Shown here: positions 1 through 7,229 of the stretch, in pieces
Position numbering within the stretch: position 1 is the stretch's first letter
How the letters are laid out: each line of letters starts with the position of its first letter
Assembly: GCA_003155465.1 (NCBI GenBank)
Contig: PMCR01000105.1
Span: 1 to 23,029 of the forward strand
DNA length: 23,029 bases
Direction: 5' to 3'
Origin: Myxococcales bacterium
GTDB lineage: Bacteria > Myxococcota > Polyangia > Fen-1088
Translations under genes and position numbers: made by a program
The notes under the pieces: model-generated
The model's database searches: none
The model's input: only the letters and a program-made list of their open reading frames with translations
What the model was told of the DNA's origin: nothing

Positions 1-2772
1 CGGGCCGCGCGCGAGGCCGCCCGTCGGGCCAAGGAGGGTGACGACAGCGGCGTGCGCGTGTTCGAACGCCCGACGGTTCGCGCGGCGTGGAGCCGTCTCA
101 TCGGCGACCGCGAGTCACTGGTGTGGCGTCACGTGGCCGCCGCGCGTGGCCTGTTGGCTGCGGCCGTGCCCATGCGCGCCGAGGAGATCAATCGCGACCT
201 TCAGCCACGCCTGGGGCCAAGTGAATGGCGGCGCGCTGCCACCTCGCTGGCCGCCATGGTTTCCCATGATCCCGACAAGGCCGTGGCGCGCTGCCTGGAG
301 ATCCTGGCCGGCGAGATCACAGCCAAGGATCCCGGCGTGGCTTCGGTGATGATCTTCGGCCTTGCCCGGGCGGTGGAAGAAGAGCCCGAGGCGTCGGAGG
401 AGCTCTTGACCAAGCTGGTTCTGGTGGGCGGTATCGAGGCCATCGAGGCGCTGGTCGACCTGTACGAAGAGCATGCAGGCAACCGCATCGGCGCCCAGGC
501 CGCGTTCAGTGCCATGGAGACTTTGCGCGCGACCGCGCCGACCGATGATGACGGGGCCGTGGCACTCGTCCAGGCGCTGATAGACGACCTGGACATGAGT
601 GCGGCCAGCCCGAAACCCTCGTTGCGTGCCACGCTCGCGACCGCCTTGCGCGCCTTTGCCGAAGGCCGCGATCTCGGCCCCGCCACCGACGCGGCCCTGG
701 CCGCGGCCAACGACGCGATCGCCACCCTGGAGAATACCGGCGACTCAACCTCGGCGGATCGGCAGGCCCTGTTCCGCGCCCTGCGCGAACTGGACGCCGG
801 GCTCTTGCAGACTTCCGCCTTGTCCGATCTGCTCACGGTGCGCAACCGCGAAGACCCGGGCCCCGATGGCCCGCTGGCGGACATGCTGTGGCTGCTGGGA
901 AGCTGGCTTCTCGGCCGCGAACAGCAGCCTCTGGTCGACAAGACCATTCCGCATATGACCCTTCGCTTTCGTCAACTGCGGACCCTGCTCCACCTGGTGG
1001 ACGCCGAGTTCGGCGCCACCGATGAGCCGTCGATTCCCGTGCGCAGCCGTTGTACGCACACCTTCCGCATGCTGTGCGAGCGGGTACGCAGAGACACGGT
1101 CACACCCCTGCGCCGGCTGACCTGTGCAACCCTGGCGCGCGCCGCGGACGCGGTTGTGCACGAGCAGGTGTACGAGCTGTCCGACGCCTACATTGCCGCG
1201 TGTTGGTGCGTGCAGAGCGCCTTTGACCTTCGCTGTCTGGCCGAGGCGTGTATGGCGCCGGAGTTCAGAGAGCTGTTCGCGGCCACGGTCGAGGTGGCGG
1301 TTTTGGTCGGCGAGCGCAGCGGCCGCCACGCGGATGAGCAGGCTTTGGTCGAGAGTCTGCGCGGTGTCGCAGAAGCCTTGCCTCCGGGCAGTTCGGCGCG
1401 GGTCGAAGGTCTGCGCCGCGGCCTGCTCAGCATCACGCGTGCACTCGAGTCCTTCACCGACGCGCAGTGTATCTCGGACCTGCGTCGGGGCGACGACGGC
1501 ACCGCGCTCGACCGACTGGCCGGAGCCATCACCTACGCGGCCCGTCTGATCGCTGGCGCCACCCGGCGCACGGGCCTGCGCGAGGGTTTTTTTCCGTCGT
1601 CATCGACGCGTGGCTTGCGCAAGCTGGACGCCTGGGTTGAACGTGCCTTGCTGGAGAAGGATGAAAGCATGGGCGCAGCGGCCGCCGTCGCTGCCGAGGC
1701 CGTACGCCAGGACCTGCCGCCGCTCTTTGCCGACGTGGTGGGCCGTGTGCTCCTGCGCATCGGACGCTTGCCGCGTGATCCATCGGCCTCGGGCGAGATG
1801 GCCCGCGTCGTCAGGGTGGGCCGCACGCTTCCCCTGCCTGCCTGGTTACCACCCAGCCGCACCGTCGGTGGATTCTACGTACTGCGCCCCATCGGCACCG
1901 GCGCCGGCGGATCGGTTTTTGTCGCCCGCCGGGCCGAAGAGCGCCACGAAGAATCGGCCGAAACCTTCGCCTTGAAGGTGCCCGCGTACACCGGCGCTGC
2001 GGCTCGTACCCTGTCCGAAGAGGAGTTCCTTCGTCTTTTCCGCGAGGAGGCGGGCGCGCTACTGACCTTGCCCGGCCACAAGAACCTGGCCGGGTTTGTC
2101 ACCTTCGACGCCGGCGCCAAACCCAAACCCATCCTGGTGATGGAGCTGGTGCAAGGCCCCACGCTGGAGCGTCTGCTCGACAAGCGAGCCATGACCATGC
2201 CGATGGCGTTGGATATTATCGACGGACTGGCGGCTGGACTTGGGGCGATGCACAGCGCGGGCATTGGCCACCTGGATGTGAAGCCATCCAACGTGATCTT
2301 GCGTGATCCGGGCGAAATCGGTCCGCAGACGCGCAGCCGGCAAGCCCCGTTCGCCGCGCCGGTGCTGGTTGACTTCGGCTTGGCTGGTCGCAAAGTGCGC
2401 CCCGGCTGCGGCAGCCCGTACTACGGCGCGCCCGAGGTTTGGGACACCGCGAGCTTCGGCGATCACGTGGATCCACGGGCGACCGACGTCTACTCGTTTT
2501 CCTGTCTGGCCTATGAAGTGTTGACCGGAACCACCCTCTTCAGCGGAGACGCGCTGCCCGCGATCATTGCTGCGCATCTGACCCACGAGGATGGCCCCGA
2601 GTCCTTGCGCTGGCTGCTCCGACACCGTCAGGCGGGAGCCCTTGCCGATCTCCTGGGCATGGGCCTGCGCCGCAACCCGAGCAGGCGCATTGGGCTGTCG
2701 GACATGCGAAGCGCGATCGGCGAGATGGGCCGTGATCGCCTGCGCGCTTTGAGCTGGCCTTTGCGGAACTAG
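1..2772 (+). CDS. Helical-repeat protein with C-terminal Ser/Thr kinase (5' end cut off)
   Basis: The frame is open to base 1 with no stop, so the true start lies left of the window; an internal GTG at 52 is only the first possible start inside it. The first ~1850 bases encode an Ala/Leu/Glu-rich, all-helical region resembling HEAT-type solenoid repeats. A complete Hanks-type kinase domain follows: Gly-rich loop GTGAGGSVF near 1890, ATP-binding Lys in ALKV (codon 1975), catalytic HLDVKPSN with Asp at 2275, DFG at 2371 and APE at about 2428. All key residues are present, so it should be active, phosphorylating Ser or Thr on an unknown partner. No membrane segment is visible after the kinase, so it is probably cytoplasmic. 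The kinase is at the C-terminus, whereas many bacterial kinases carry it at the N-terminus. Its TAG stop shares a CTAG with the convergent response regulator. Kinase call very sure; solenoid call inferred from composition. Confidence 0.93.
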   Translation, partial: RAAREAARRAKEGDDSGVRVFERPTVRAAWSRLIGDRESLVWRHVAAARGLLAAAVPMRAEEINRDLQPRLGPSEWRRAATSLAAMVSHDPDKAVARCLEILAGEITAKDPGVASVMIFGLARAVEEEPEASEELLTKLVLVGGIEAIEALVDLYEEHAGNRIGAQAAFSAMETLRATAPTDDDGAVALVQALIDDLDMSAASPKPSLRATLATALRAFAEGRDLGPATDAALAAANDAIATLENTGDSTSADRQALFRALRELDAGLLQTSALSDLLTVRNREDPGPDGPLADMLWLLGSWLLGREQQPLVDKTIPHMTLRFRQLRTLLHLVDAEFGATDEPSIPVRSRCTHTFRMLCERVRRDTVTPLRRLTCATLARAADAVVHEQVYELSDAYIAACWCVQSAFDLRCLAEACMAPEFRELFAATVEVAVLVGERSGRHADEQALVESLRGVAEALPPGSSARVEGLRRGLLSITRALESFTDAQCISDLRRGDDGTALDRLAGAITYAARLIAGATRRTGLREGFFPSSSTRGLRKLDAWVERALLEKDESMGAAAAVAAEAVRQDLPPLFADVVGRVLLRIGRLPRDPSASGEMARVVRVGRTLPLPAWLPPSRTVGGFYVLRPIGTGAGGSVFVARRAEERHEESAETFALKVPAYTGAAARTLSEEEFLRLFREEAGALLTLPGHKNLAGFVTFDAGAKPKPILVMELVQGPTLERLLDKRAMTMPMALDIIDGLAAGLGAMHSAGIGHLDVKPSNVILRDPGEIGPQTRSRQAPFAAPVLVDFGLAGRKVRPGCGSPYYGAPEVWDTASFGDHVDPRATDVYSFSCLAYEVLTGTTLFSGDALPAIIAAHLTHEDGPESLRWLLRHRQAGALADLLGMGLRRNPSRRIGLSDMRSAIGEMGRDRLRALSWPLRN

Positions 2773-3461
2773 CTCGCAATATCCTTCGACAAAGCCAGCA
2801 CGCGGTTCACCACGGCGCTCGTGCCCGCGCACTTGGGAACGAAGTCATCTGCGCCGGTGGCGTGCAGACAGTCCTGCAGCTCAGCGTCCGAGCGCGCGGA
2901 GACCAGAACGATCCCGGTGCGTCGACCCTGCGTGGCCGCGCGAAAACGGTCGCACAGCTCGGACACTTCCAGGCCGGGCATGTGCACGTCGGTGACCAGG
3001 ATGCTCGGTCCGAACGTTGCGCACAGATCAAGAACCTCGCTGGTGGTGGTGGCGGTGCGGACCTCGAAGCCATTGCGTTCGAAGACGTGCGAGAGAGCCC
3101 GCGCCGCAAATGGGCTGTCGTCCACCACGACGACGCGGCAAGGTCTGGCTTTGACGCCACGATCCGATTCGGGCTGTTCGCTCCAGCGTGCCTCCTCGAC
3201 GGCCAGCCCCTCGTTCATGGCGCCGATGGTCGCGGCACAGGCGATGCGAGCCTCGGCCGTGTCATCCACCCCGAGACGTCGCGCCGCCGCCTCTGCCTCC
3301 CGGGCCAGTTGTGCAATCCGAGGCAGATCCAACATCGCGGCCTCGCCCCAAATCAGGTGGATGTCCATGCCCAATGCCCTGCCGTCCGCATGCTCCGGAG
3401 AGTTGATGACTTTCTGCGCCTTTTCAAGCCTTCTCCTGGTTGAGGCAAGGAACCTGGTCAT
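2769..3461 (-). CDS. Hpt-like plus receiver (REC) response regulator
   Basis: About 230 residues. The N-terminal helical half carries DIHLIWGEAA, which matches the Hpt phosphotransfer pattern around a phosphorylatable His (H35). After a linker comes a complete receiver domain: acidic pair D114/D115 (VVVVDDSP), phosphoacceptor D158 in TDVHMPG, switch Ser S188 in VLVSARS and invariant Lys K210 in FVPK. No DNA-binding or enzymatic output domain follows, so it probably relays phosphate or works by protein interaction, as single-receiver proteins do. The start at 3461 was chosen because AAGGAG lies just upstream, although with only 3 bases of spacing; ATG at 3488 (9 more residues) is the alternative. 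The longer frame reaching 3671 reads through AT-richer, non-coding-like sequence. No histidine kinase is adjacent. REC is certain; Hpt is likely. Confidence 0.88.
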   Translation of the reverse strand: MTRFLASTRRRLEKAQKVINSPEHADGRALGMDIHLIWGEAAMLDLPRIAQLAREAEAAARRLGVDDTAEARIACAATIGAMNEGLAVEEARWSEQPESDRGVKARPCRVVVVDDSPFAARALSHVFERNGFEVRTATTTSEVLDLCATFGPSILVTDVHMPGLEVSELCDRFRAATQGRRTGIVLVSARSDAELQDCLHATGADDFVPKCAGTSAVVNRVLALSKDIAS

Positions 3462-3750
3462 GAACTCCTTGTTTCCACTCGTTGGCATTGAATCCGTGAT
3501 CTCAAATACAAAGCAAATGTCATGCTCAAATCTCACCGCGCACCTATCGAGGGGTTGGGGCCAATGGCACGCAATGCGGCATGGCAAAAACAGCCATAAA
3601 ATGCCAACTTCCGGACTCAAGCACCGTGATGCCCGCATTCGGACGGGCATTGTCCCGATGCGTGATGTCAATCAAGTGACGGTCGTCCGGCCAAATACCG
3701 GCACAAATTTGACACCCCCGCAAGCGTGACTCGGAATCGAGGGAACTGCC
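3462..3750. other. Divergent intergenic region with two small hairpins
   Basis: This 289-base gap between the response regulator (leftward) and the amidohydrolase (rightward) is visibly richer in A and T than the flanking genes and should hold both promoters. Two short perfect dyads are seen: ATGGC/GCCAT around a 7-base A-rich loop (3581-3597) and ATGCCCG/CGGGCAT around an 8-base loop (3629-3650). The heptamer CGTGATG occurs at 3625 and again at 3661. I see no convincing gene here in any frame. Confidence 0.5.
3709..3737 (+). promoter_or_regulatory. Weak promoter candidate for the amidohydrolase
   Basis: A perfect TTGACA lies at 3709-3714, with CGGAAT 17 bases later at 3732-3737. The -35 match is full but the -10 match is poor, and transcription would start very close to the GAGGGA ribosome-binding site at 3739-3744. 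Treat as a guess. Confidence 0.22.
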
Positions 3751-4584
3751 ATGAACGACACAGCCCTGGATGGAATCATCGATTTTCACGCGCACGCCTT
3801 CCCTGACGGCCTGGCCGAACGGGCCATCGCCCACCTTGAAAAAGAAGGCAATGCCAAGGCCTTCCTCGATGGGAAGGTCTCCTCCTTGCTGGCTTCGATG
3901 GACAGCACCGGCATAGAGCGCGCGGTGGTGTGCTCGATCGCGACCAAGCCCGACCAGTTCGCGCCCATTCTAAACTGGTCCCGCCAGATCGCCTCGGAGA
4001 GGATTGTCCCGCTTCCCTCGGTCCACCCCAAGGGACCCGATCCGGTGGGCAAGGCGCGGTTAGTGGCGCAGGCTGGGCTGCCCGGCATCAAGTTGCACCC
4101 CTACTACCAGGACTTTGAACTCGACGACCCCGCGCTGTTCCACTTCTTCCGTGTGCTGGAGCAGATGCGCTTGCTGGTTGTCTGTCACACGGGTTTTGAC
4201 TTCGCATTTCCACACGATCGCAAGGCCGATCCGGTGCGCATCGTCCGCCTGCTCGACAAGGTTCCCAACCTCAGATTGGTAGCTACCCACACCGGTGCGT
4301 GGGACGACTGGGACGAAGTTGAACGCCATCTCCTCGGCAAGCCGATCACCATGGAGATCTCCATGTCCCTGGAACGGCTCGGCCAGAAGCGGGGACGCGA
4401 ATTCCTCACCGCCCATCCAGCAGACCGTATCCTCTTCGGTACCGACTCGCCCTGGGCCAGCCAGGCCGAGACGTTGCGCCTGGCGCGGGGGTTGGCTCTC
4501 GATCCGGAGCGCGAGCGCCTACTCCTCTGGGGAAACGCGCGTGCGCTGCTTGGGTCTGGTATCGATCGCCCTACCTTGCCATAA
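3751..4584 (+). CDS. Metal-dependent amidohydrolase (amidohydrolase_2 / ACMSD-like family)
   Basis: 277 residues, complete, preceded by GAGGGA six bases before ATG. The sequence follows the TIM-barrel amidohydrolase_2 pattern: metal-binding H13 and H15 in IDFHAHAF at the first strand, GIKLHPYYQ (K114, H116), H146 in VCHTGFDF, H180 in ATHTGAW and the catalytic or metal Asp D232 in LFGTDSPW. All expected ligands are present. Family members hydrolyse or decarboxylate small cyclic or carboxylated substrates using a divalent metal; the substrate cannot be read from sequence. There is no signal peptide, so it should be cytoplasmic. It stands alone: the response regulator is divergent and the next gene begins 94 bases on with its own ribosome-binding site. 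Family sure, substrate unknown. Confidence 0.92.
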   Translation: MNDTALDGIIDFHAHAFPDGLAERAIAHLEKEGNAKAFLDGKVSSLLASMDSTGIERAVVCSIATKPDQFAPILNWSRQIASERIVPLPSVHPKGPDPVGKARLVAQAGLPGIKLHPYYQDFELDDPALFHFFRVLEQMRLLVVCHTGFDFAFPHDRKADPVRIVRLLDKVPNLRLVATHTGAWDDWDEVERHLLGKPITMEISMSLERLGQKRGREFLTAHPADRILFGTDSPWASQAETLRLARGLALDPERERLLLWGNARALLGSGIDRPTLP

Positions 4585-4678
4585 TGCGAGCCACGCCAGC
4601 CGCGTGGGAGTGATAGAAGGCAATCCCGATGGTCCCCTGAGCGCGGATGGGGGGTATATTCAGCTCTTGGAGATGACC

Positions 4679-5356
4679 GTGAACTCAACCGTCAAGATCC
4701 TCCTGGTGTCCGGACTGATTCTGACCACGCCGCTCGGCTGCGCTGCCCGCAAAGTCCCACCCGCGACGCCGGTTCCGGTCGCCCGTCCGCAGCCGCCGCC
4801 GCCACCGCCAGCACCGCCGCCCAAGAAGGTGAAGCTGGTTCTGCTGCCGGCCGAAAGGTTCCTCTTGCCCAATGTCGCCACCGCGCTCAACGAGAAGCTG
4901 GTCAGGGCCGAGGTGCCCGGCGTGGACGAAAGAGTGGTCGCCGGGATCAGCATGGAAACCGCGCAGGGGCAGGCTGAGTGCGCCCAGGCCGACGACGAGT
5001 GCTACGGCAAGGTGGCCCGGTTGCTGGGTGGCGACCGCCTTCTCTGGGCTGAGATGGTGCGCGCCAGCGGGGCCAAGAAGAAAGCGCCGGTCAAGATCCT
5101 CGTCCTGCTCTTCGACGCCGACAAGGGCGCGGTGATCAGTCGCGCCGAGGAAACCCTGAAGAGCGATGTCGTTGACGACTCGCTCGACAGATTGGTCGGC
5201 CGGGCTCTCTCGGGAGACGGCTCGACCGCTCCGCCCTCGCCTCCGCCGTCCTCGCCGCCGCCAGCGCATGCGGTCGCTTCGCCGCCGCCACCTCCGCCAC
5301 CGGCTCATGGCGTGGCTTCGCCTCCACCACCCCCACCGGCTTTGCCCGTCAAATGA
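4679..5356 (+). CDS. Proline-rich lipoprotein with TolB/CsgG-like core
   Basis: About 225 residues. GTG at 4679 was chosen because GGAG (4669-4672) sits at ideal 6-base spacing; the ATG at 4673 abuts that site, and longer versions would overlap the amidohydrolase. The N-terminus is a lipoprotein-type signal (basic start, ILLVSGLILTTPLG, then C21), although the lipobox is imperfect, with Pro at -3. A Pro-rich spacer follows, then a ~130-residue alpha/beta core opening KLVLLPAERFLLP with two close cysteines (C101, C108) before CYGKVARLLGGDRLLWAEM. That pattern resembles proteins in which a variable-copy lipoprotein core senses or gates at the envelope (TolB/CsgG-like N-domains); this is a resemblance only. 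The C-terminus is almost pure Pro/Ser/Ala with AHxVAS-P(6-7) twice. It overlaps the next gene by ATGA, so the two are translationally coupled. Confidence 0.8.
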   Translation: MNSTVKILLVSGLILTTPLGCAARKVPPATPVPVARPQPPPPPPAPPPKKVKLVLLPAERFLLPNVATALNEKLVRAEVPGVDERVVAGISMETAQGQAECAQADDECYGKVARLLGGDRLLWAEMVRASGAKKKAPVKILVLLFDADKGAVISRAEETLKSDVVDDSLDRLVGRALSGDGSTAPPSPPPSSPPPAHAVASPPPPPPPAHGVASPPPPPPALPVK

Positions 5357-7047
5357 CGCCATCAAACTGTCCTTACTGCCAAGCCCCTCTCCCTGCCACC
5401 TCGCCGGGAGAGACACAGCCAGTCACCGTGTGCCAAGCGTGTGGCAGGCCAATTGTCACGGCGGCCTCGGTGTTCGGCGGCCATGGCGCGAACAAGCCGG
5501 CCTCGCCCGCCAAGACCCTGATGTGGTCTGGCGGACCCCTGCCTGGCCTGCCGGTCAGGCCAGTCGTCCCACCACCCGCCCTGCCTTCGCGGCCGGGCGG
5601 AGCCCTGCCGGGGCTGCCGATCAGGCCAGTCGTCCCACCACCCGCCATGCCCTCGCGGCCGGGTCCTTTGGCCACTGACAGGCCCGCCTCGCCAGGGTCG
5701 GCCGCTTTCCGGCCGGTTCCTGGGACTGCTCCCGGGGACGCCAACCCGGCGATCGCCCAAGATCCAGCAAGCGGCGAGCCGGCCCTGCCACCGGCGCCAG
5801 CCAGCCCGGCAGGTTCTTCAGCGCCTCCAGCATCTGTTGCTGCAAGCCACGGAGCGGCGCCCAGGCGTCGAACCGCGACCGCGGAATTCGCGATGGCACC
5901 AACCATGGTTCCACCCCCTCCTCCGGCGCCAGCCAGTATGCCCGCGGGTCTCACGCATCGGCTCGCGGCAGATGCAACGGGTCCAGCCCCGGGAGCGGTG
6001 GGCATGTCGTTGGATGACAGCGCGGCGCCGGCAGGCGGCGTCGCGGCTGCAGAAGAGCCTCCCCCGGCTGAGCCACCCTCGCAAGCTGTTGTGGCGGCCA
6101 GGCCTGAAACTGGATTGCGCGAAGTGAGAGCCAGCGGCGAAGCTCCCAGAGGAAGCGAGGCGTCCGAGGCCGTCCCGGAATGGGCGGGCGCGGCGCCTTC
6201 TGTAGGTTTGGCAGCAGGCCTGAAAGGCGCATCGGGCAGAGGCCGGCGCAACCTCCTGCTTGCCGCTGGCGGCGTGGGCGTGCTGGTGCTGGCGGCCGTG
6301 GGGATAGCCGTCTTTGCCGGTGGTGGCAAGAAGCACCGAGGTCCGGACCAGAAGCAGACCCCGGTGGTGGTCGGGTCGGAGAAAGCCGCCGCGTCCGCAC
6401 GGCTTGCGACCGTCGAGAAGCCTGCCCTTCCCGCTGCAGCCGTGGAACCGGCCACGCCTCAGCCGGCGGCGCAAGAGAAGCCAGAGGCTCTGGCAAAGGA
6501 CAAGCTGGCCCCGCCCATCGCTGCGCCGGCCGAGAAGCCGGCTCAGCCAGAGAAGCCCGTCCCCGCGCCAGCTCCAGCGGAGGAAAAACCGAAACCGGCG
6601 GAGAAGAGAATCGCGGCCGAGAAGCCAGCGCCTGCCGAACGCCCTATCGCTCGAAAGCCTGCGGCAGCGCCCAAGCCGGCCGCCGAGAAACCAGTTGCCG
6701 ACAAACCCTTGCGGGAGCCAGCCGTGTCGAGGCCCGAGAAGAAGCAAGCCGCCCCGCCGGGTGCCCAGCCTGCCACCGACAAGGCGCAAGAGGCCACTGC
6801 GGCCTATCAGCGGGGGAATGCCAAGCTGCTCGGCGGCGCGCCGGGCGAGGCCATTGCTGCCTTCTCAGAGGCGCTGAAGTTGAATCCAAAGGACGCCCAG
6901 AGCCGGCGCGGTCTGGGCCTGGCCTATGCCCAGGCCGGCAATGCTGCGCAGGCCGTGCGCCACCTCAAGCTCTATCTCAAGGCCTCACCCAATGCGCCTG
7001 ACCGGCCGCTCATACAGAAAAGGATTGATCAGCTTGGCGGCCATTGA
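5353..7047 (+). CDS. Zinc-ribbon, single-span membrane, TPR protein
   Basis: 564 residues. N-terminal zinc ribbon with C6-x2-C9 and C27-x2-C30, then a ~260-residue Pro/Ala-rich disordered stretch containing a 22-residue tandem duplication. One membrane span lies at about residues 300-324 (NLLLAAGGVGVLVLAAVGIA) after the basic GRGRR, which predicts the ribbon inside the cell and the rest in the periplasm. Residues 325-477 are a Lys/Pro/Glu/Ala-rich extension of the kind seen in TonB and TolA spans, ending in about two TPR units (478-560; EAIAAFSEALKLNP and AVRHLKLYLKASP). This suggests an inner-membrane protein reaching across the periplasm to bind a partner, perhaps the lipoproteins encoded on either side. 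ATG overlaps the upstream stop. Architecture is clear; the role is inference. Confidence 0.88.
   Translation: MTPSNCPYCQAPLPATSPGETQPVTVCQACGRPIVTAASVFGGHGANKPASPAKTLMWSGGPLPGLPVRPVVPPPALPSRPGGALPGLPIRPVVPPPAMPSRPGPLATDRPASPGSAAFRPVPGTAPGDANPAIAQDPASGEPALPPAPASPAGSSAPPASVAASHGAAPRRRTATAEFAMAPTMVPPPPPAPASMPAGLTHRLAADATGPAPGAVGMSLDDSAAPAGGVAAAEEPPPAEPPSQAVVAARPETGLREVRASGEAPRGSEASEAVPEWAGAAPSVGLAAGLKGASGRGRRNLLLAAGGVGVLVLAAVGIAVFAGGGKKHRGPDQKQTPVVVGSEKAAASARLATVEKPALPAAAVEPATPQPAAQEKPEALAKDKLAPPIAAPAEKPAQPEKPVPAPAPAEEKPKPAEKRIAAEKPAPAERPIARKPAAAPKPAAEKPVADKPLREPAVSRPEKKQAAPPGAQPATDKAQEATAAYQRGNAKLLGGAPGEAIAAFSEALKLNPKDAQSRRGLGLAYAQAGNAAQAVRHLKLYLKASPNAPDRPLIQKRIDQLGGH
5530..5661 (+). repeat. 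Two 66-bp in-frame tandem repeats
   Basis: Two adjacent 66-base units (5530-5595 and 5596-5661) encode 22-residue copies of the form GG-x-LPGLP-x-RPVVPPPA-x-PSRP. A 26-base core is identical in both (5555-5580 and 5621-5646). This is a recent duplication inside the disordered cytoplasmic linker. Confidence 0.9.
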
Positions 7048-7103
7048 TTGCTAGAAGGCGCCAGCGCTTGGCAGCGTCTGTCTGGCCGCGAACGGGAACG
7101 AGT

Positions 7104-7131
7104 GTGACCTAGCCCAGGCGTCAAACATAAT
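7104..7131 (+). promoter_or_regulatory. Candidate promoter for the 7230 lipoprotein gene
   Basis: GTGACC (7104-7109, four of six to TTGACA) and CATAAT (7126-7131, five of six to TATAAT) are separated by 16 bases in the 182-base gap. It would give this gene its own transcript. A CCCCG/CGGGG hairpin with TTGA loop lies just downstream near 7160-7173. Confidence 0.3.
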
Positions 7132-7229
7132 GATGACGACTACCCTTGCTTGCCTCACACCCCGTTGACGGGGGAGGGTTGCTGCGTGGCAAGACGACAT
7201 CACAAACCATCATCCGCAAAGAGGCCATC

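Noticed and set aside
3462..3671. 70-residue N-terminal extension of the response regulator
   Set aside because: The sequence is AT-richer, Cys/Arg/Trp-rich and unlike the rest; better starts lie at 3461 or 3488.
2821..3729. 302-codon rightward frame opposite the response regulator
   Set aside because: It is the antisense shadow of a gene with all receiver residues; its product has no motif and is Arg/Ser-rich.
4295..4678. Upstream extension of the Pro-rich lipoprotein
   Set aside because: It would overlap the amidohydrolase by about 290 bases and bury the signal peptide.
5818..6789. 323-codon reverse frame within the zinc-ribbon gene
   Set aside because: Arg/Gly-rich antisense product of a Pro/Ala/Lys-rich coding region; typical high-GC artefact.
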